Assembly: GCF_030687575.1 (NCBI RefSeq)
Contig: NZ_CP117439.1
Span: 5,161,501 to 5,225,500 of the forward strand
Origin: Pseudomonas sp. FP2309
GTDB taxonomy: Bacteria; Pseudomonadota; Gammaproteobacteria; Pseudomonadales; Pseudomonadaceae
Length of the DNA: 64,000 bases
Direction of reading: 5' to 3'
Part shown: positions 7,896-15,959 of the stretch, piece after piece
Position numbering within the stretch: position 1 is the first letter of the stretch
Layout: every line of letters begins with the position of its first letter
Notes under the pieces: model-generated
What the model was told of the DNA's origin: nothing
Databases searched by the model: none
Seen by the model: the letters and a program-made list of their open reading frames with translations, nothing else
Program-made: the position numbers and the translations under genes

Positions 7896-9850
7896 CAGTG
7901 CACCTCCGCAGGCGTTTGTTGGGCAGGGCGTGTGATCGGGGTTTTGACCGGCGCGGCCTCTTCGAGCAATGCGTCGGCCACCAACTCGGCAATGTCCTTG
8001 ATCAACGGCCGGGGCTCGACCACACCTTCAAGCATCGCGGTGCATTGGGGGCAGCCCACGGCCACCAGCTCGGCGCCGGTTTCGCGAATGTCATCCATGC
8101 GCATGTCCGGGATCCGCTGTTTGCCGGGGATGTCGGTGATCGGCGCACCGCCGCCGCCGCCGCAACAGCGCGAACGGAAGCCCGAGCGTTGCATCTCCTT
8201 GACCTCGATGCCCAGCGCGCGCAGCACTTGGCGCGGCGCTTCGTACTCGCCGTTGTAGCGGCCCAGATAGCACGGGTCGTGATAGGTCACGCTGTTGCCT
8301 TTGTGCTGGCCCAGGTTCAGGGCGCCGTCGCCAATCAGCTCGGCCATGAAGGTGCTGTGGTGCTGCACACGGTAGTTGCCGTTGAAGGCGCCGTACTCGT
8401 TTTTCAACACATGGAAACTGTGCGGATCGCAGGTGACGATGCGTTTGAAGCTGTACTTGGCCAGGGTCTGGATATTGCGCGTGGCCAGCAGCTGGAACGT
8501 CGCTTCATCGCCCAGGCGCCGCGCCACGTCGCCGCTGTCGCGCTCTTCGAGACCGAGTACGGCGAAGTCGACCTTGGCCGCCTTCAGCACTTTGACGAAC
8601 GCGCGCAGGGTGCGCTGGTTGCGCATGTCGAACGCGCCGTCGCCAACCCAGAACAGCACGTCGGTACTGCCTGTGTCGCTGAGCAACGGCAAGTTCAGGT
8701 CCGCCGCCCAGTTGAGGCGACCGCCCGGTGCGAAACCACCCGGGTTGTCGGTGGCGATCAGGTTTTCGAGGACTTCGGCGCCCTTGTTCGGCGTGGCACC
8801 TTTTTCCAGGGTGAGGTGGCGGCGCATGTCGACGATGGCGTCCACGTGCTCGATCATCATCGGGCACTCTTCCACACAGGCGCGGCAGGTGGTGCACGAC
8901 CACAGGGTCTCCGCGTCCACCAGGCCGTTAACGATAGGCTGGTGCGGGTTGCCGCCGTGTTCGCCAATGGCTTTGCCAGGGTAAGGACTACCGGCGAACT
9001 TGGCATCGGTGCCGCCCGCCAGGCCGACGACCATGTCCTGAATCAGTTTTTTCGGGTTCAACGGCTGCCCGGCAGCAAACGCAGGGCACGCCGCTTCGCA
9101 CTTGCCGCACTGCACGCAGGCGTCGAAGCCGAGCAGTTGGTTCCAGGTGAAATCCTTGGGTTTTTCCACGCCCAGGGGCGCGCTTTTGTCGGTCAGGTCC
9201 AGCGGCTTCAAGCCGGTGGAACGGCCACCGCCGAAGCGTTCGGCGCGGCGGTGCCAGGCCAGGTGCAGGGCGCCGGCGAAGGCGTGTTTCATCGGGCCGC
9301 CCCAGGTCATGCCGAAGAACATTTCGGACACGCCCCACAGCACGCCTACGCTCAACAGCGCGGCCAGCAGCCAGCCGCCGAAGTCCGCCGGCAGAAGCCC
9401 GGCCACCGGCAACGTCACCAGGAAAAAACTCACCGAGAACGCCATCAGGCTTTTCGGCAGGCGCATCCAGGGGCCCTTGGACAGGCGCGAAGGAGGGTTG
9501 CGCCGACGCAGGTAGACAAAGGTGGCACCGACAAACATCAGCACCGACGCCAGCAGCAAGGCATAGCCGAGGATCCGGTTCTGCAGGCCAAAGCCGTGCA
9601 CCAGAATCGCCAGCAATGCAGACAGCACAAAGCCCAGCGCCGTGGCGACATGGGTGTTGGCAATGTATTTGTCGCGGGCGACCACGTGGTGCAAATCGAC
9701 CATGTAGCGCTTGGGCATGGCCAGCAGGCCGCCCAGCAGATCGACTTTGGACGCGCGGCCACGGCGCCACATGTTGACGCGACGCAGCGCGCCGAGGACA
9801 GCGAGCCCCAAGGCGGCAAACAAGAGAATAGGCAGCAAGGTGTTCAACAT
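7895..9850 (-). CDS. dgcB: Dimethylglycine catabolism Fe-S membrane protein
   Basis: Partner of DgcA in removing a methyl group from dimethylglycine to give sarcosine; probably moves electrons from DgcA to ETF and quinone. 651 residues. The N-terminal ~180 residues contain several hydrophobic membrane segments (about 4-22, 70-88, 95-115, 135-155, 160-180). Two 4Fe-4S motifs follow: C245-X2-C248-X2-C251-X3-C255 (CVQCGKCEAACP) and CTTCRACVEECP. Two CCG domains close the protein (YHDPCYLGRYN, SRCCGGGGG and VGCPQCTAM). Start 9850 has GAGG 8 bases upstream; the frame from 9871 has no such site. It lies between dgcA and etfA and overlaps etfA by one base. Confidence 0.93.
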   Translation of the reverse strand: MLNTLLPILLFAALGLAVLGALRRVNMWRRGRASKVDLLGGLLAMPKRYMVDLHHVVARDKYIANTHVATALGFVLSALLAILVHGFGLQNRILGYALLLASVLMFVGATFVYLRRRNPPSRLSKGPWMRLPKSLMAFSVSFFLVTLPVAGLLPADFGGWLLAALLSVGVLWGVSEMFFGMTWGGPMKHAFAGALHLAWHRRAERFGGGRSTGLKPLDLTDKSAPLGVEKPKDFTWNQLLGFDACVQCGKCEAACPAFAAGQPLNPKKLIQDMVVGLAGGTDAKFAGSPYPGKAIGEHGGNPHQPIVNGLVDAETLWSCTTCRACVEECPMMIEHVDAIVDMRRHLTLEKGATPNKGAEVLENLIATDNPGGFAPGGRLNWAADLNLPLLSDTGSTDVLFWVGDGAFDMRNQRTLRAFVKVLKAAKVDFAVLGLEERDSGDVARRLGDEATFQLLATRNIQTLAKYSFKRIVTCDPHSFHVLKNEYGAFNGNYRVQHHSTFMAELIGDGALNLGQHKGNSVTYHDPCYLGRYNGEYEAPRQVLRALGIEVKEMQRSGFRSRCCGGGGGAPITDIPGKQRIPDMRMDDIRETGAELVAVGCPQCTAMLEGVVEPRPLIKDIAELVADALLEEAAPVKTPITRPAQQTPAEVH

Positions 9851-9862
9851 TGAGGCGACCTC

Positions 9863-9943
9863 AAGCGGCAAGTTTTAAGCTACAAGCGGCAAGTCAAAGC
9901 CGGTCACCCATTGCTCTTTCTTGCTGCTTGAAGCTTGTCGCTC
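9863..9943. repeat. AGCTTGAAGCTT-type intergenic repeat, copy A
   Basis: Contains GCGGCAAG twice and TTTCTTGCTGCTTGAAGCTT, closely matching the copy between betB and betA (32072-32178). It fills the gap between dgcA and dgcB within the operon. Confidence 0.6.
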
Positions 9944-9953
9944 GCGACTGTTC

Positions 9954-12014
9954 TTAAAAATCCTTGCAAAGGCGCAGGGCGTCATAGATGGCAGCGTGGG
10001 TATTACGCTGCGCCACACAGTCACCGATGCGGAACAGCAAGTAGCCCTCGCCCGCTTCGCTCAAGCACGGCTGCGGCTTGATCGCGAACAGCGCTTCGAC
10101 GTCGATCTGGCCCTTGTTGCGCGAACCTTCCTTGAGCCCGTAGTAAATGGCCTCGTCCGGACGCACACCGTTCTCGACCACCACCTGGTCCACCACACGC
10201 TCTTCCTTGGCGCCGGTGTATTCGTTCTCCAGCACCGCCACCAGCTTGTCGCCCTCGCGGTAGACCTTCTCCAGCATCATGTCGCCGGTCATGATCACTT
10301 CTTTGGGGTACATGCTGCGGTAGTACGTCGGGAACGACGTACCGCCGATCGCAACGCCCGGCTTGATGTCATCGGTGACGATTTCCACCTGGCAGCCTTT
10401 GTCGGCCAGGAAGTCGGCCACCGACATGCCGGTGAATTCGCAGATGGTGTCGTAGACCAGCACGTTCTTGCCCGGCGCGACTTTGCCGTCGAGCACATCC
10501 CAACTACTGACCACCAGGCCTTCAGCGGCGCCCCAGTGTTCGTTCTGCTCGATAAACGGATGCCCGCCGACCGCCAGCACGACCACGTCAGGACGCAGGT
10601 CCAGGATGGTTTCGGCATCGGCCGCCACGCCCAGGCGCAGGTCGACTTTCAACCGCGCCAGCTCCAGTTGGAACCAGCGGGTGATGCCGGCGATCTGGTC
10701 GCGCTGCGGCGCTTTGGACGCGGTGGTGATTTGCCCGCCGATAAATTCTTTTTTCTCCAGCAGGGTCACGTCGTGGCCGCGTTCGGCCGCCACGCGCGCG
10801 GCTTCCATCCCCGCAGGGCCGGCACCGACCACCACGACTTTGCGTTTGGGCCCGGTGGATTTTTCGATGATGTGCGGCACGCCCATGTATTCACGGGAGG
10901 TGGCCGCGTTCTGGATGCACAGCACATCCAGCCCCTGGTACTGACGGTCGATGCAGTAGTTGGCGCCGACGCATTGCTTGATCTGGTCGATCTGGCCCAT
11001 CTTGATCTTGGCGATCAGGTGCGGGTCAGCGATGTGGGCACGGGTCATGCCGACCATGTCCACATAGCCGCCTTCCAGAATACGCGTGGCCTGGTTCGGG
11101 TCCTTGATGTTCTGCGCGTGCAGCACCGGGACCTTGACCACTTCCTTGATACCGGCCGCCAGGTGCAGGAACGGCTCCGGCGGGTAGCTCATGTTCGGGA
11201 TCACGTTGGCCAGGGTGTTGTGCGTGTCGCAGCCTGAACCCACCACGCCGATGAAGTCGAGCATGCCGGTGTCGTCGTAGTACTTGGCGATCTGCTTCAT
11301 GTCCTCGTGGGACAGGCCGTCCGGGTGGAACTCGTCACCGCACAGGCGCATGCCCACGCAGAAGTCATCACCCACTTCGGCGCGCACGGCCTTGAGCACT
11401 TCCAGGCCGAACTTCATGCGGCCCTCGAAGCTGCCGCCCCATTCGTCAGTACGCTTGTTGACCCGCGGGCTCCAGAACTGGTCGATCATGTGCTGGTGCA
11501 CCGCCGACAGTTCCACGCCGTCCAGGCCACCGGCCTTGGCCCGGCGCGCAGCCTGGGCGTAGTTGCCGATCACGCGCCAGATCTCTTCAGGCTCAATGGT
11601 CTTGCACGTGGCACGGTGCACCGGCTCACGCACGCCGGAGGGCGACATCAGGGTCGGCCAGTTGAAGCCGTCCCAACGCGAGCGGCGGCCCATGTGGGTA
11701 ATCTGGATCATGATCTTGGCGCCATGCTTGTGCATGGCGTCGGCCAGGTTCTGGAAGTGCGGGATGATGCGGTCGGTGGACAGGTTCACCGAACTCCACC
11801 ATTCCTGCGGGCTGTCGATGGCCACCACCGAGGAGCCGCCGCAGATCGCCAGGCCAATGCCGCCCTTGGCTTTCTCTTCGTAGTACTTCACATAGCGGTC
11901 AGTGGTCATGCCGCCGTCGGTGGCATACACCTCGGCGTGGGCAGTACTGAGTACGCGGTTGCGGATAGTCAGTTTGCCGATCTGAATCGGCTGGAACATT
12001 GCTTCGAAAGCCAT
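9954..12014 (-). CDS. dgcA: Dimethylglycine demethylase, FMN/FAD flavoprotein
   Basis: Old-yellow-enzyme-type dehydrogenase of the trimethylamine dehydrogenase/2,4-dienoyl-CoA reductase family that oxidises dimethylglycine to sarcosine. 686 residues: N-terminal TIM barrel with FMN (FQPIQIGKLTIRNRV, ITHMGRRSRWDG, SAVHQHMIDQFWSPRVNKRTDEWGG-type segment), a linker expected to hold a 4Fe-4S cluster, then FAD/NAD domains (VVVVGAGPAGMEAARVAAERG). The linker shows C348, A351, C354 and C366, so the usual second cysteine is alanine. It follows the DUF5943-like gene by 15 bases and precedes dgcB in one transcription unit, probably driven from upstream of 13613. Confidence 0.94.
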   Translation of the reverse strand: MAFEAMFQPIQIGKLTIRNRVLSTAHAEVYATDGGMTTDRYVKYYEEKAKGGIGLAICGGSSVVAIDSPQEWWSSVNLSTDRIIPHFQNLADAMHKHGAKIMIQITHMGRRSRWDGFNWPTLMSPSGVREPVHRATCKTIEPEEIWRVIGNYAQAARRAKAGGLDGVELSAVHQHMIDQFWSPRVNKRTDEWGGSFEGRMKFGLEVLKAVRAEVGDDFCVGMRLCGDEFHPDGLSHEDMKQIAKYYDDTGMLDFIGVVGSGCDTHNTLANVIPNMSYPPEPFLHLAAGIKEVVKVPVLHAQNIKDPNQATRILEGGYVDMVGMTRAHIADPHLIAKIKMGQIDQIKQCVGANYCIDRQYQGLDVLCIQNAATSREYMGVPHIIEKSTGPKRKVVVVGAGPAGMEAARVAAERGHDVTLLEKKEFIGGQITTASKAPQRDQIAGITRWFQLELARLKVDLRLGVAADAETILDLRPDVVVLAVGGHPFIEQNEHWGAAEGLVVSSWDVLDGKVAPGKNVLVYDTICEFTGMSVADFLADKGCQVEIVTDDIKPGVAIGGTSFPTYYRSMYPKEVIMTGDMMLEKVYREGDKLVAVLENEYTGAKEERVVDQVVVENGVRPDEAIYYGLKEGSRNKGQIDVEALFAIKPQPCLSEAGEGYLLFRIGDCVAQRNTHAAIYDALRLCKDF

Positions 12015-12029
12015 GGCACGGTCCTCGGC

Positions 12030-12560
12030 TTACAACGGCTTGACGGTGAACAAACCAGAATCAAAGCCCTCTTCGGAGCCTCCGTAGACTTGTTCGGCGA
12101 CGGTGCGGATCTTGCTGCCACGGGCTTCCAGGATCTGGTCCATGGCACCGGCAAACCAGCCGGTGAACATGTAGTCGACCTTGCGCCCGACCTTGCCGTA
12201 CACATAGACGAATGCCGAGTGCTCAAGCGTGACGCTGGCGGTGCCTTTGTCGAGGTCGATGTCCTGGATCTTGAACAGGCCCCAGCCGCGTTGCGACAGG
12301 CGCTTCATGTAGTGTTCGAACACCGCGACGCCTTCCAGGCCGTGGCACTCGGCTTCTTTTTCACACCAGTGCCAGGCGGATTTGTAGCCGGCCTTGTAGA
12401 GGATCTCGGCATAGGCGTCGACGCCCAGTACTTCTTCGATGCCCATGTGGTTGTTGACGAAGAAATGGCGCGGCACGTACAGCATCGGCAGGGCGTCGGA
12501 GGTCCAGACACCGGTTTCGCTGTCGACTTCGATTGGCAATTGCGGGGCGATCTTGGCCAT
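12030..12560 (-). CDS. Conserved dgc-operon protein, V4R/DUF5943-like
   Basis: 176-residue soluble protein of unknown reaction. I recognise it as the protein regularly encoded just upstream of dgcA in Pseudomonas (PA5397-like). The middle part (YAEILYKAGYKSAWHWCEKEAE) and the C-terminal half (FVYVYGKVGRKVDYMFTGWFAG) resemble the 4-vinyl reductase (V4R) fold, which binds small hydrophobic ligands or metals. No signal peptide or membrane segment. GGAG lies about 10 bases before ATG 12560. Operon position, 15 bases before dgcA, suggests an accessory role in dimethylglycine demethylation, for example assembly or formaldehyde handling; that is inference. A GC hairpin lies in the gap to the upstream dipeptidase gene (about 12592-12614). 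Confidence 0.75.
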   Translation of the reverse strand: MAKIAPQLPIEVDSETGVWTSDALPMLYVPRHFFVNNHMGIEEVLGVDAYAEILYKAGYKSAWHWCEKEAECHGLEGVAVFEHYMKRLSQRGWGLFKIQDIDLDKGTASVTLEHSAFVYVYGKVGRKVDYMFTGWFAGAMDQILEARGSKIRTVAEQVYGGSEEGFDSGLFTVKPL

Positions 12561-12635
12561 GGAAACTTAACTCCAGAAAATTCTCAGGTATGCCCCGGCA
12601 CGGACGGCCGGGGGAAAAGATGCGGTTGCGCCGGC

Positions 12636-13613
12636 TTATTCGCCCCAGACGTCTTTGAGGACGTTGACCCAGTTCTCGCCCATGATCTTGCGCACCACGC
12701 GTTCGCTGTGGCCGCGCTTGAGCAGGGTCTCGGTGAGGTTGGGGAACTCGCCCACGGTGCGGATGCCCAGCGGGTTGATGATCTTGCCGAAGCTGGTCAG
12801 ACGGCGGGCATAGCCCTTGTCATGGGTCAGCATTTCGAAGAAATCCTGGCCATGACCCTGAGTGAAGTCGGTGCCGATACCAATGGCGTCTTCGCCGACG
12901 ATGTTCATGGTGTATTCGATGGCTTCGGCGTAGTCGTCGATAGTCGAGTCAATGCCCTTGGCCAGGAACGGCGCGAACATGGTCACACCGACAAACCCGC
13001 CATGGTCGGCAATGAACTTGAGTTCTTCATCGGACTTGTTGCGCGGGTGTTCTTTCAGGCCGGACGGCAGGCAATGGGAGTAGCACACCGGCTTTTTCGA
13101 TTCGAGGATGACTTCTTCGCTGGTCTTGGAGCCGACGTGGGACAGGTCGCACATGATGCCGACGCGGTTCATCTCGCCGACGATCTCGCGGCCAAAGCCC
13201 GACAGGCCGCCGTCACGCTCATAGCAGCCAGTGCCGACCAGGTTCTGGGTGTTGTAGCACATCTGCACCACACCGACGCCGAGCTGCTTGAAGATCTCGA
13301 CGTAGCCGAGCTGGTCTTCGAAGGCATGGGCGTTCTGGAAGCCGAAGATGATGCCGGTCTTGCCCTGCGCCTTGGCGCGATGGATGTCGGCGGTGGTTTT
13401 GACCGGGATCACCAGGTCGCTGTTTTCACGGATCAAGGTCTGGCTGGCAACGATGTTATTGATCGTGGCCTGGAACCCTTCCCACACCGACACGGTGCAG
13501 TTGGCGGCAGTCAGGCCACCTTTGCGCATGTCCTCGAACAGCTCGCGATTCCACTTGGCAATAATCAGCCCGTCGATAACGATGCTGTCGGCGTGCAACT
13601 CGGCTGGGCTCAT
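12636..13613 (-). CDS. M19 (renal) dipeptidase-like protein with altered metal site
   Basis: 325-residue TIM-barrel amidohydrolase-type protein of the membrane dipeptidase family, first gene of the dgc-etf run (PA5396-like position). Start 13613 has GGGGA 6 bases upstream; the frame open to 13745 has no conserved sequence. Family ligands that remain are H159 (CDLSHVG), H180 (CYSHCL) and D249 (GIGTDF). The first zinc motif, normally DGHND, reads D14-G-L-I-I, so both His and Asp are lost. The bridging Glu is Q93 (GFQNAHAF). A standard binuclear zinc peptidase site therefore cannot form. Its position suggests a role tied to glycine betaine breakdown, but its substrate is unknown. Confidence 0.85.
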   Translation of the reverse strand: MSPAELHADSIVIDGLIIAKWNRELFEDMRKGGLTAANCTVSVWEGFQATINNIVASQTLIRENSDLVIPVKTTADIHRAKAQGKTGIIFGFQNAHAFEDQLGYVEIFKQLGVGVVQMCYNTQNLVGTGCYERDGGLSGFGREIVGEMNRVGIMCDLSHVGSKTSEEVILESKKPVCYSHCLPSGLKEHPRNKSDEELKFIADHGGFVGVTMFAPFLAKGIDSTIDDYAEAIEYTMNIVGEDAIGIGTDFTQGHGQDFFEMLTHDKGYARRLTSFGKIINPLGIRTVGEFPNLTETLLKRGHSERVVRKIMGENWVNVLKDVWGE

Positions 13614-13687
13614 CAGGCGTCCCCTTATTGGCGATTCATGCGCCGAATCGTCTGCCGGCGCTTTGGGGCCAGCATATGCCCAGGGGC

Positions 13688-13712
13688 CGACAGAGCCGGG
13701 TGCAAAAACGAC
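13688..13712 (-). promoter_or_regulatory. Candidate GbdR-type site upstream of dgc operon
   Basis: On the minus strand GTCG repeats with a 21 bp period, read as CTGTCGTTTTTGCACC then CTGTCGGCCCCTGG. It lies about 75 bases before the first gene of the dgc-etf run, a suitable distance for an AraC-type activator. The second half resembles TGTCGCCCATGG at the gbcB/gbcA site. Assignment to GbdR is inference. Confidence 0.4.
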
Positions 13713-13832
13713 AGGGGAATTGCCGAAAGCGTCAATCCGCGACAAAGGGTGTTAAGACTGGTCTGACTGGCGACTGTTCTTTGTCTTACGCTTGAGCCAG
13801 AATTCGGCCATCACCTGATATGAGAAGGCGCA

Positions 13833-14234
13833 ATGAAATCGATTTTCCTGGCTTTGGCACTCATCGCAACCGGCGTCCACGCGGCTGAAGACACCGACAG
13901 CACCCCGTGCGATGGCATCGAAAACGACAAACAAACCCTGGAATGCGCCACCTACAACAAAACCACCGCCGAGCAATTGCTCAAGGATAACTATCAAGCG
14001 TTGCTCGAACGCATGGGTTCGACCTATGGGCACGACAAAACCAAGCTGGCGGACATTACCGCTCGTCTGAAGGACGCCCAGCAGAAATGGGAAAAACTGC
14101 GTGACGCCGATTGCGCGGTGGACACCTTCCCGGCGGTCACCGGCACCAAGGCCTACGCGATTGCGCAAAATGATTGCCTGGCGCGGATGAGTGACGAGCG
14201 GTCGGAGTTTTTGGAGTCGATTGGTCAGGAATAA
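13833..14234 (+). CDS. Secreted LprI-like (DUF1311) protein
   Basis: 133 residues with a signal peptide (MKSIFLALALIATGVHA, cleavage near residue 17), so probably periplasmic. The mature part matches the lysozyme-inhibitor LprI-type domain: paired cysteines (TPCDGIEND, LECATYNK, RDADCAVD, QNDCLARM) and a helical region with LKDAQQKWEKLRDADC, the usual family signature (…W..YRDA.C). The name derives from mycobacterial LprI; lysozyme inhibition is not established for most members. Ribosome site GAAGG 6-10 bases before the ATG. Monocistronic-looking, divergent from the dgc operon. Confidence 0.8.
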   Translation: MKSIFLALALIATGVHAAEDTDSTPCDGIENDKQTLECATYNKTTAEQLLKDNYQALLERMGSTYGHDKTKLADITARLKDAQQKWEKLRDADCAVDTFPAVTGTKAYAIAQNDCLARMSDERSEFLESIGQE

Positions 14235-14274
14235 GCGACAATCCCGTCACTTTTAACCTGAACCAAGGCCATTC

Positions 14275-14691
14275 ATGACTATCTGCGGCATCGAAATCAA
14301 AGGCAGCGAAGCCATCATCGCCGTCGCCTCCCTGGACAACCAGGCGCTGACGCACGTCGCCCTGGCCACCAAGAAAATCGCCCTGGGCGACGACGATGAA
14401 GCGGCCAACGTCAAAGCCTTCGCCGCCCAGGTGAAGGCCTTTGTGCAGGCCAACGCCATCACCCGCATCGCCATCAAAAAGCGCAGCAAGAAAGGCGAGT
14501 TCGCCGGTGGCCCGACCACGTTCAAGATTGAAGGGGTGTTTCAGCTTCTAGATGGCGTTGAAGTGACCTTGCTGTCGCCGCAGACCCTCAATGCGCAGTA
14601 CAAAAAACACGCCTTCGATCTGCCCGCGACCCTGAACAAATACCAGCACGAGGCTTACAAAGCCGCCTGTTCGGCACTGCTCAAAAAATAA
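14275..14691 (+). CDS. DUF3010 family protein
   Basis: 138-residue cytoplasmic protein starting MTICGIEIKGSEAIIAVASL. It matches the DUF3010 family, found in many gammaproteobacteria and predicted to adopt an RNase H-like (RuvC-like) fold from the alternating strand pattern; no function is established. A conserved basic stretch IAIKKRSKKGEFAGG and a PTTFKIEG segment are visible. It lies 40 bases after the LprI-like gene on the same strand and faces the AAA ATPase gene; no clear terminator separates the two ends (14692-14720). Confidence 0.78.
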   Translation: MTICGIEIKGSEAIIAVASLDNQALTHVALATKKIALGDDDEAANVKAFAAQVKAFVQANAITRIAIKKRSKKGEFAGGPTTFKIEGVFQLLDGVEVTLLSPQTLNAQYKKHAFDLPATLNKYQHEAYKAACSALLKK

Positions 14692-14720
14692 GCACCGCCA
14701 CAGCCGATCTGCGGCGCCCT

Positions 14721-15887
14721 TCAGCGCTTGTGCAGCAGCCAATCCCCAAATGACTTGTCTTCCAGGGCATACCCGCCCCGGCTCGACTTCCACACCAGTT
14801 CCTTGTCGCGCAGCGCATCGATGCACGCCTGAATGGTCTGGGTGCCCGGCACCACGTCGCTGCCCATGTCCTCCAAGGCCTTGCCGACCGCCGTGAGGGT
14901 AGCGTCGGTGAACGGCGCGAACGGTTCGTTGTGTTGCGAACGCTCCACCATCACCTGCAACACCGCGCGCTGTGGGATGGTCAACGCGTTCCAGGCGCTT
15001 TCGAACTCGGTCCACACACCGGCACGCAGCAACTCGGCGCGACTGTGCAGCAGTTGGCCAAGGTTGCCGGCCTCCCCCAACTCCAACGCCACTTCACCAA
15101 TGATGGTGCGCAGCATCTCGGGGCGACGCCCTACCAGCTCGAACGCCTCATCGATATCAGCCGCGTTGAATTGGTTGGTCTGCGCCAAATGCGCATTGAG
15201 GTGCGCGGTGTAGGCCTGGGTAAACTCGCGGCCCAACAGTGGAAATGGCGTGATGCTGGAGCCAAAGAACGGCTGGCTTTTGCCCAGGACCAAGTGGGCA
15301 AGCTTGTCGCGATTGGAGCCGGTGAACACCAGATGCAACCCGCTGCCGTCCTCGTCGCGCCCTTGATTGAGCTGATCGCGGGCGGCCTTCAGGGCGAACA
15401 TCGCGTTGATGCCGGCCTCGCTGGTCAAGGCGTGCTGCGCTTCGTCAATCACCAGGACCACCGGTTTTTCCGCCGCGCGGTGCAGCAGCTCCAAGGCCTG
15501 GGTCAATGTCGCGCCCACCGGCAATTGCGGCTTGCTGAAGTCCCAGGACAGGGTCCGCAGGAAGCTTAATTTATCGATCCCGATGTTCTTTGCCAGCTTG
15601 CGAATGCCCTTTTCATAGGGCACCAGCGCTGCGGCAATCGCGCTGGCGATCAACTCGGCTGGGTCCTGCTCTTTGTCAGCCCACAGGTCGACATACACGC
15701 TCAGCCAGCCTCGAAGCTGACACTCCGGGATCAGGTCTTCACGCAAAAACGTACTTTTGCCCGTACGCCTCGGCGCCGCGAGAAACAGGCCGGAGGTAAA
15801 ATCCTGGATGCCCGCCCCCACCAGGCCGTCGGCAATGCTTTTTGCCAGGATGGGCCGGCGGAATACGAAGCCGCTCTGCTTGGACAT
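14721..15887 (-). CDS. AAA family ATPase with C-terminal winged helix
   Basis: 388-residue P-loop ATPase resembling stand-alone archaeal-type/ORC-Cdc6-like AAA proteins. Walker A is APRRTGKST (38-46), Walker B VVLVIDEAQ (about 143-151), and a sensor-like VFTGSNRDKL follows near residue 185. The last ~100 residues (LTIPQRAVLQVMVERSQ, then IQACIDALRDKELVWKSSRGGYALED) look like a winged-helix domain. No membrane segments. ATG 15887 is chosen over a GTG at 15914, which would sit inside the operator; neither has a clear ribosome site. It has its own promoter and AT-rich operator (15888-15959). No obvious partner gene; base composition of the coding part is like its neighbours. Function unknown; a transferred or self-regulated element is possible. 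Confidence 0.75.
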   Translation of the reverse strand: MSKQSGFVFRRPILAKSIADGLVGAGIQDFTSGLFLAAPRRTGKSTFLREDLIPECQLRGWLSVYVDLWADKEQDPAELIASAIAAALVPYEKGIRKLAKNIGIDKLSFLRTLSWDFSKPQLPVGATLTQALELLHRAAEKPVVLVIDEAQHALTSEAGINAMFALKAARDQLNQGRDEDGSGLHLVFTGSNRDKLAHLVLGKSQPFFGSSITPFPLLGREFTQAYTAHLNAHLAQTNQFNAADIDEAFELVGRRPEMLRTIIGEVALELGEAGNLGQLLHSRAELLRAGVWTEFESAWNALTIPQRAVLQVMVERSQHNEPFAPFTDATLTAVGKALEDMGSDVVPGTQTIQACIDALRDKELVWKSSRGGYALEDKSFGDWLLHKR

Positions 15888-15912
15888 GGATTTATACTCA
15901 ATTATGGAAAGC

Positions 15913-15959
15913 ACTATAAATTATAGTCGTGAGTATAATTAACTATAATTGCCCGTCAA
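15913..15959 (-). promoter_or_regulatory. Promoter and AT-rich operator of the AAA ATPase gene
   Basis: On the minus strand TTGACG (15954-15959), a 16 base spacer and TATACT (15932-15937) form a near-consensus sigma-70 promoter. A perfect palindrome ACTATAA-A-TTATAGT (15913-15927) lies where transcription should start. Further copies of the TATAA(A/T)T core are at 15933-15940, 15943-15950 and, on the minus strand, near 15888-15900. This is far more AT-rich than the surroundings, and the -35 overlaps the cdhR stop region. Confidence 0.65.
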
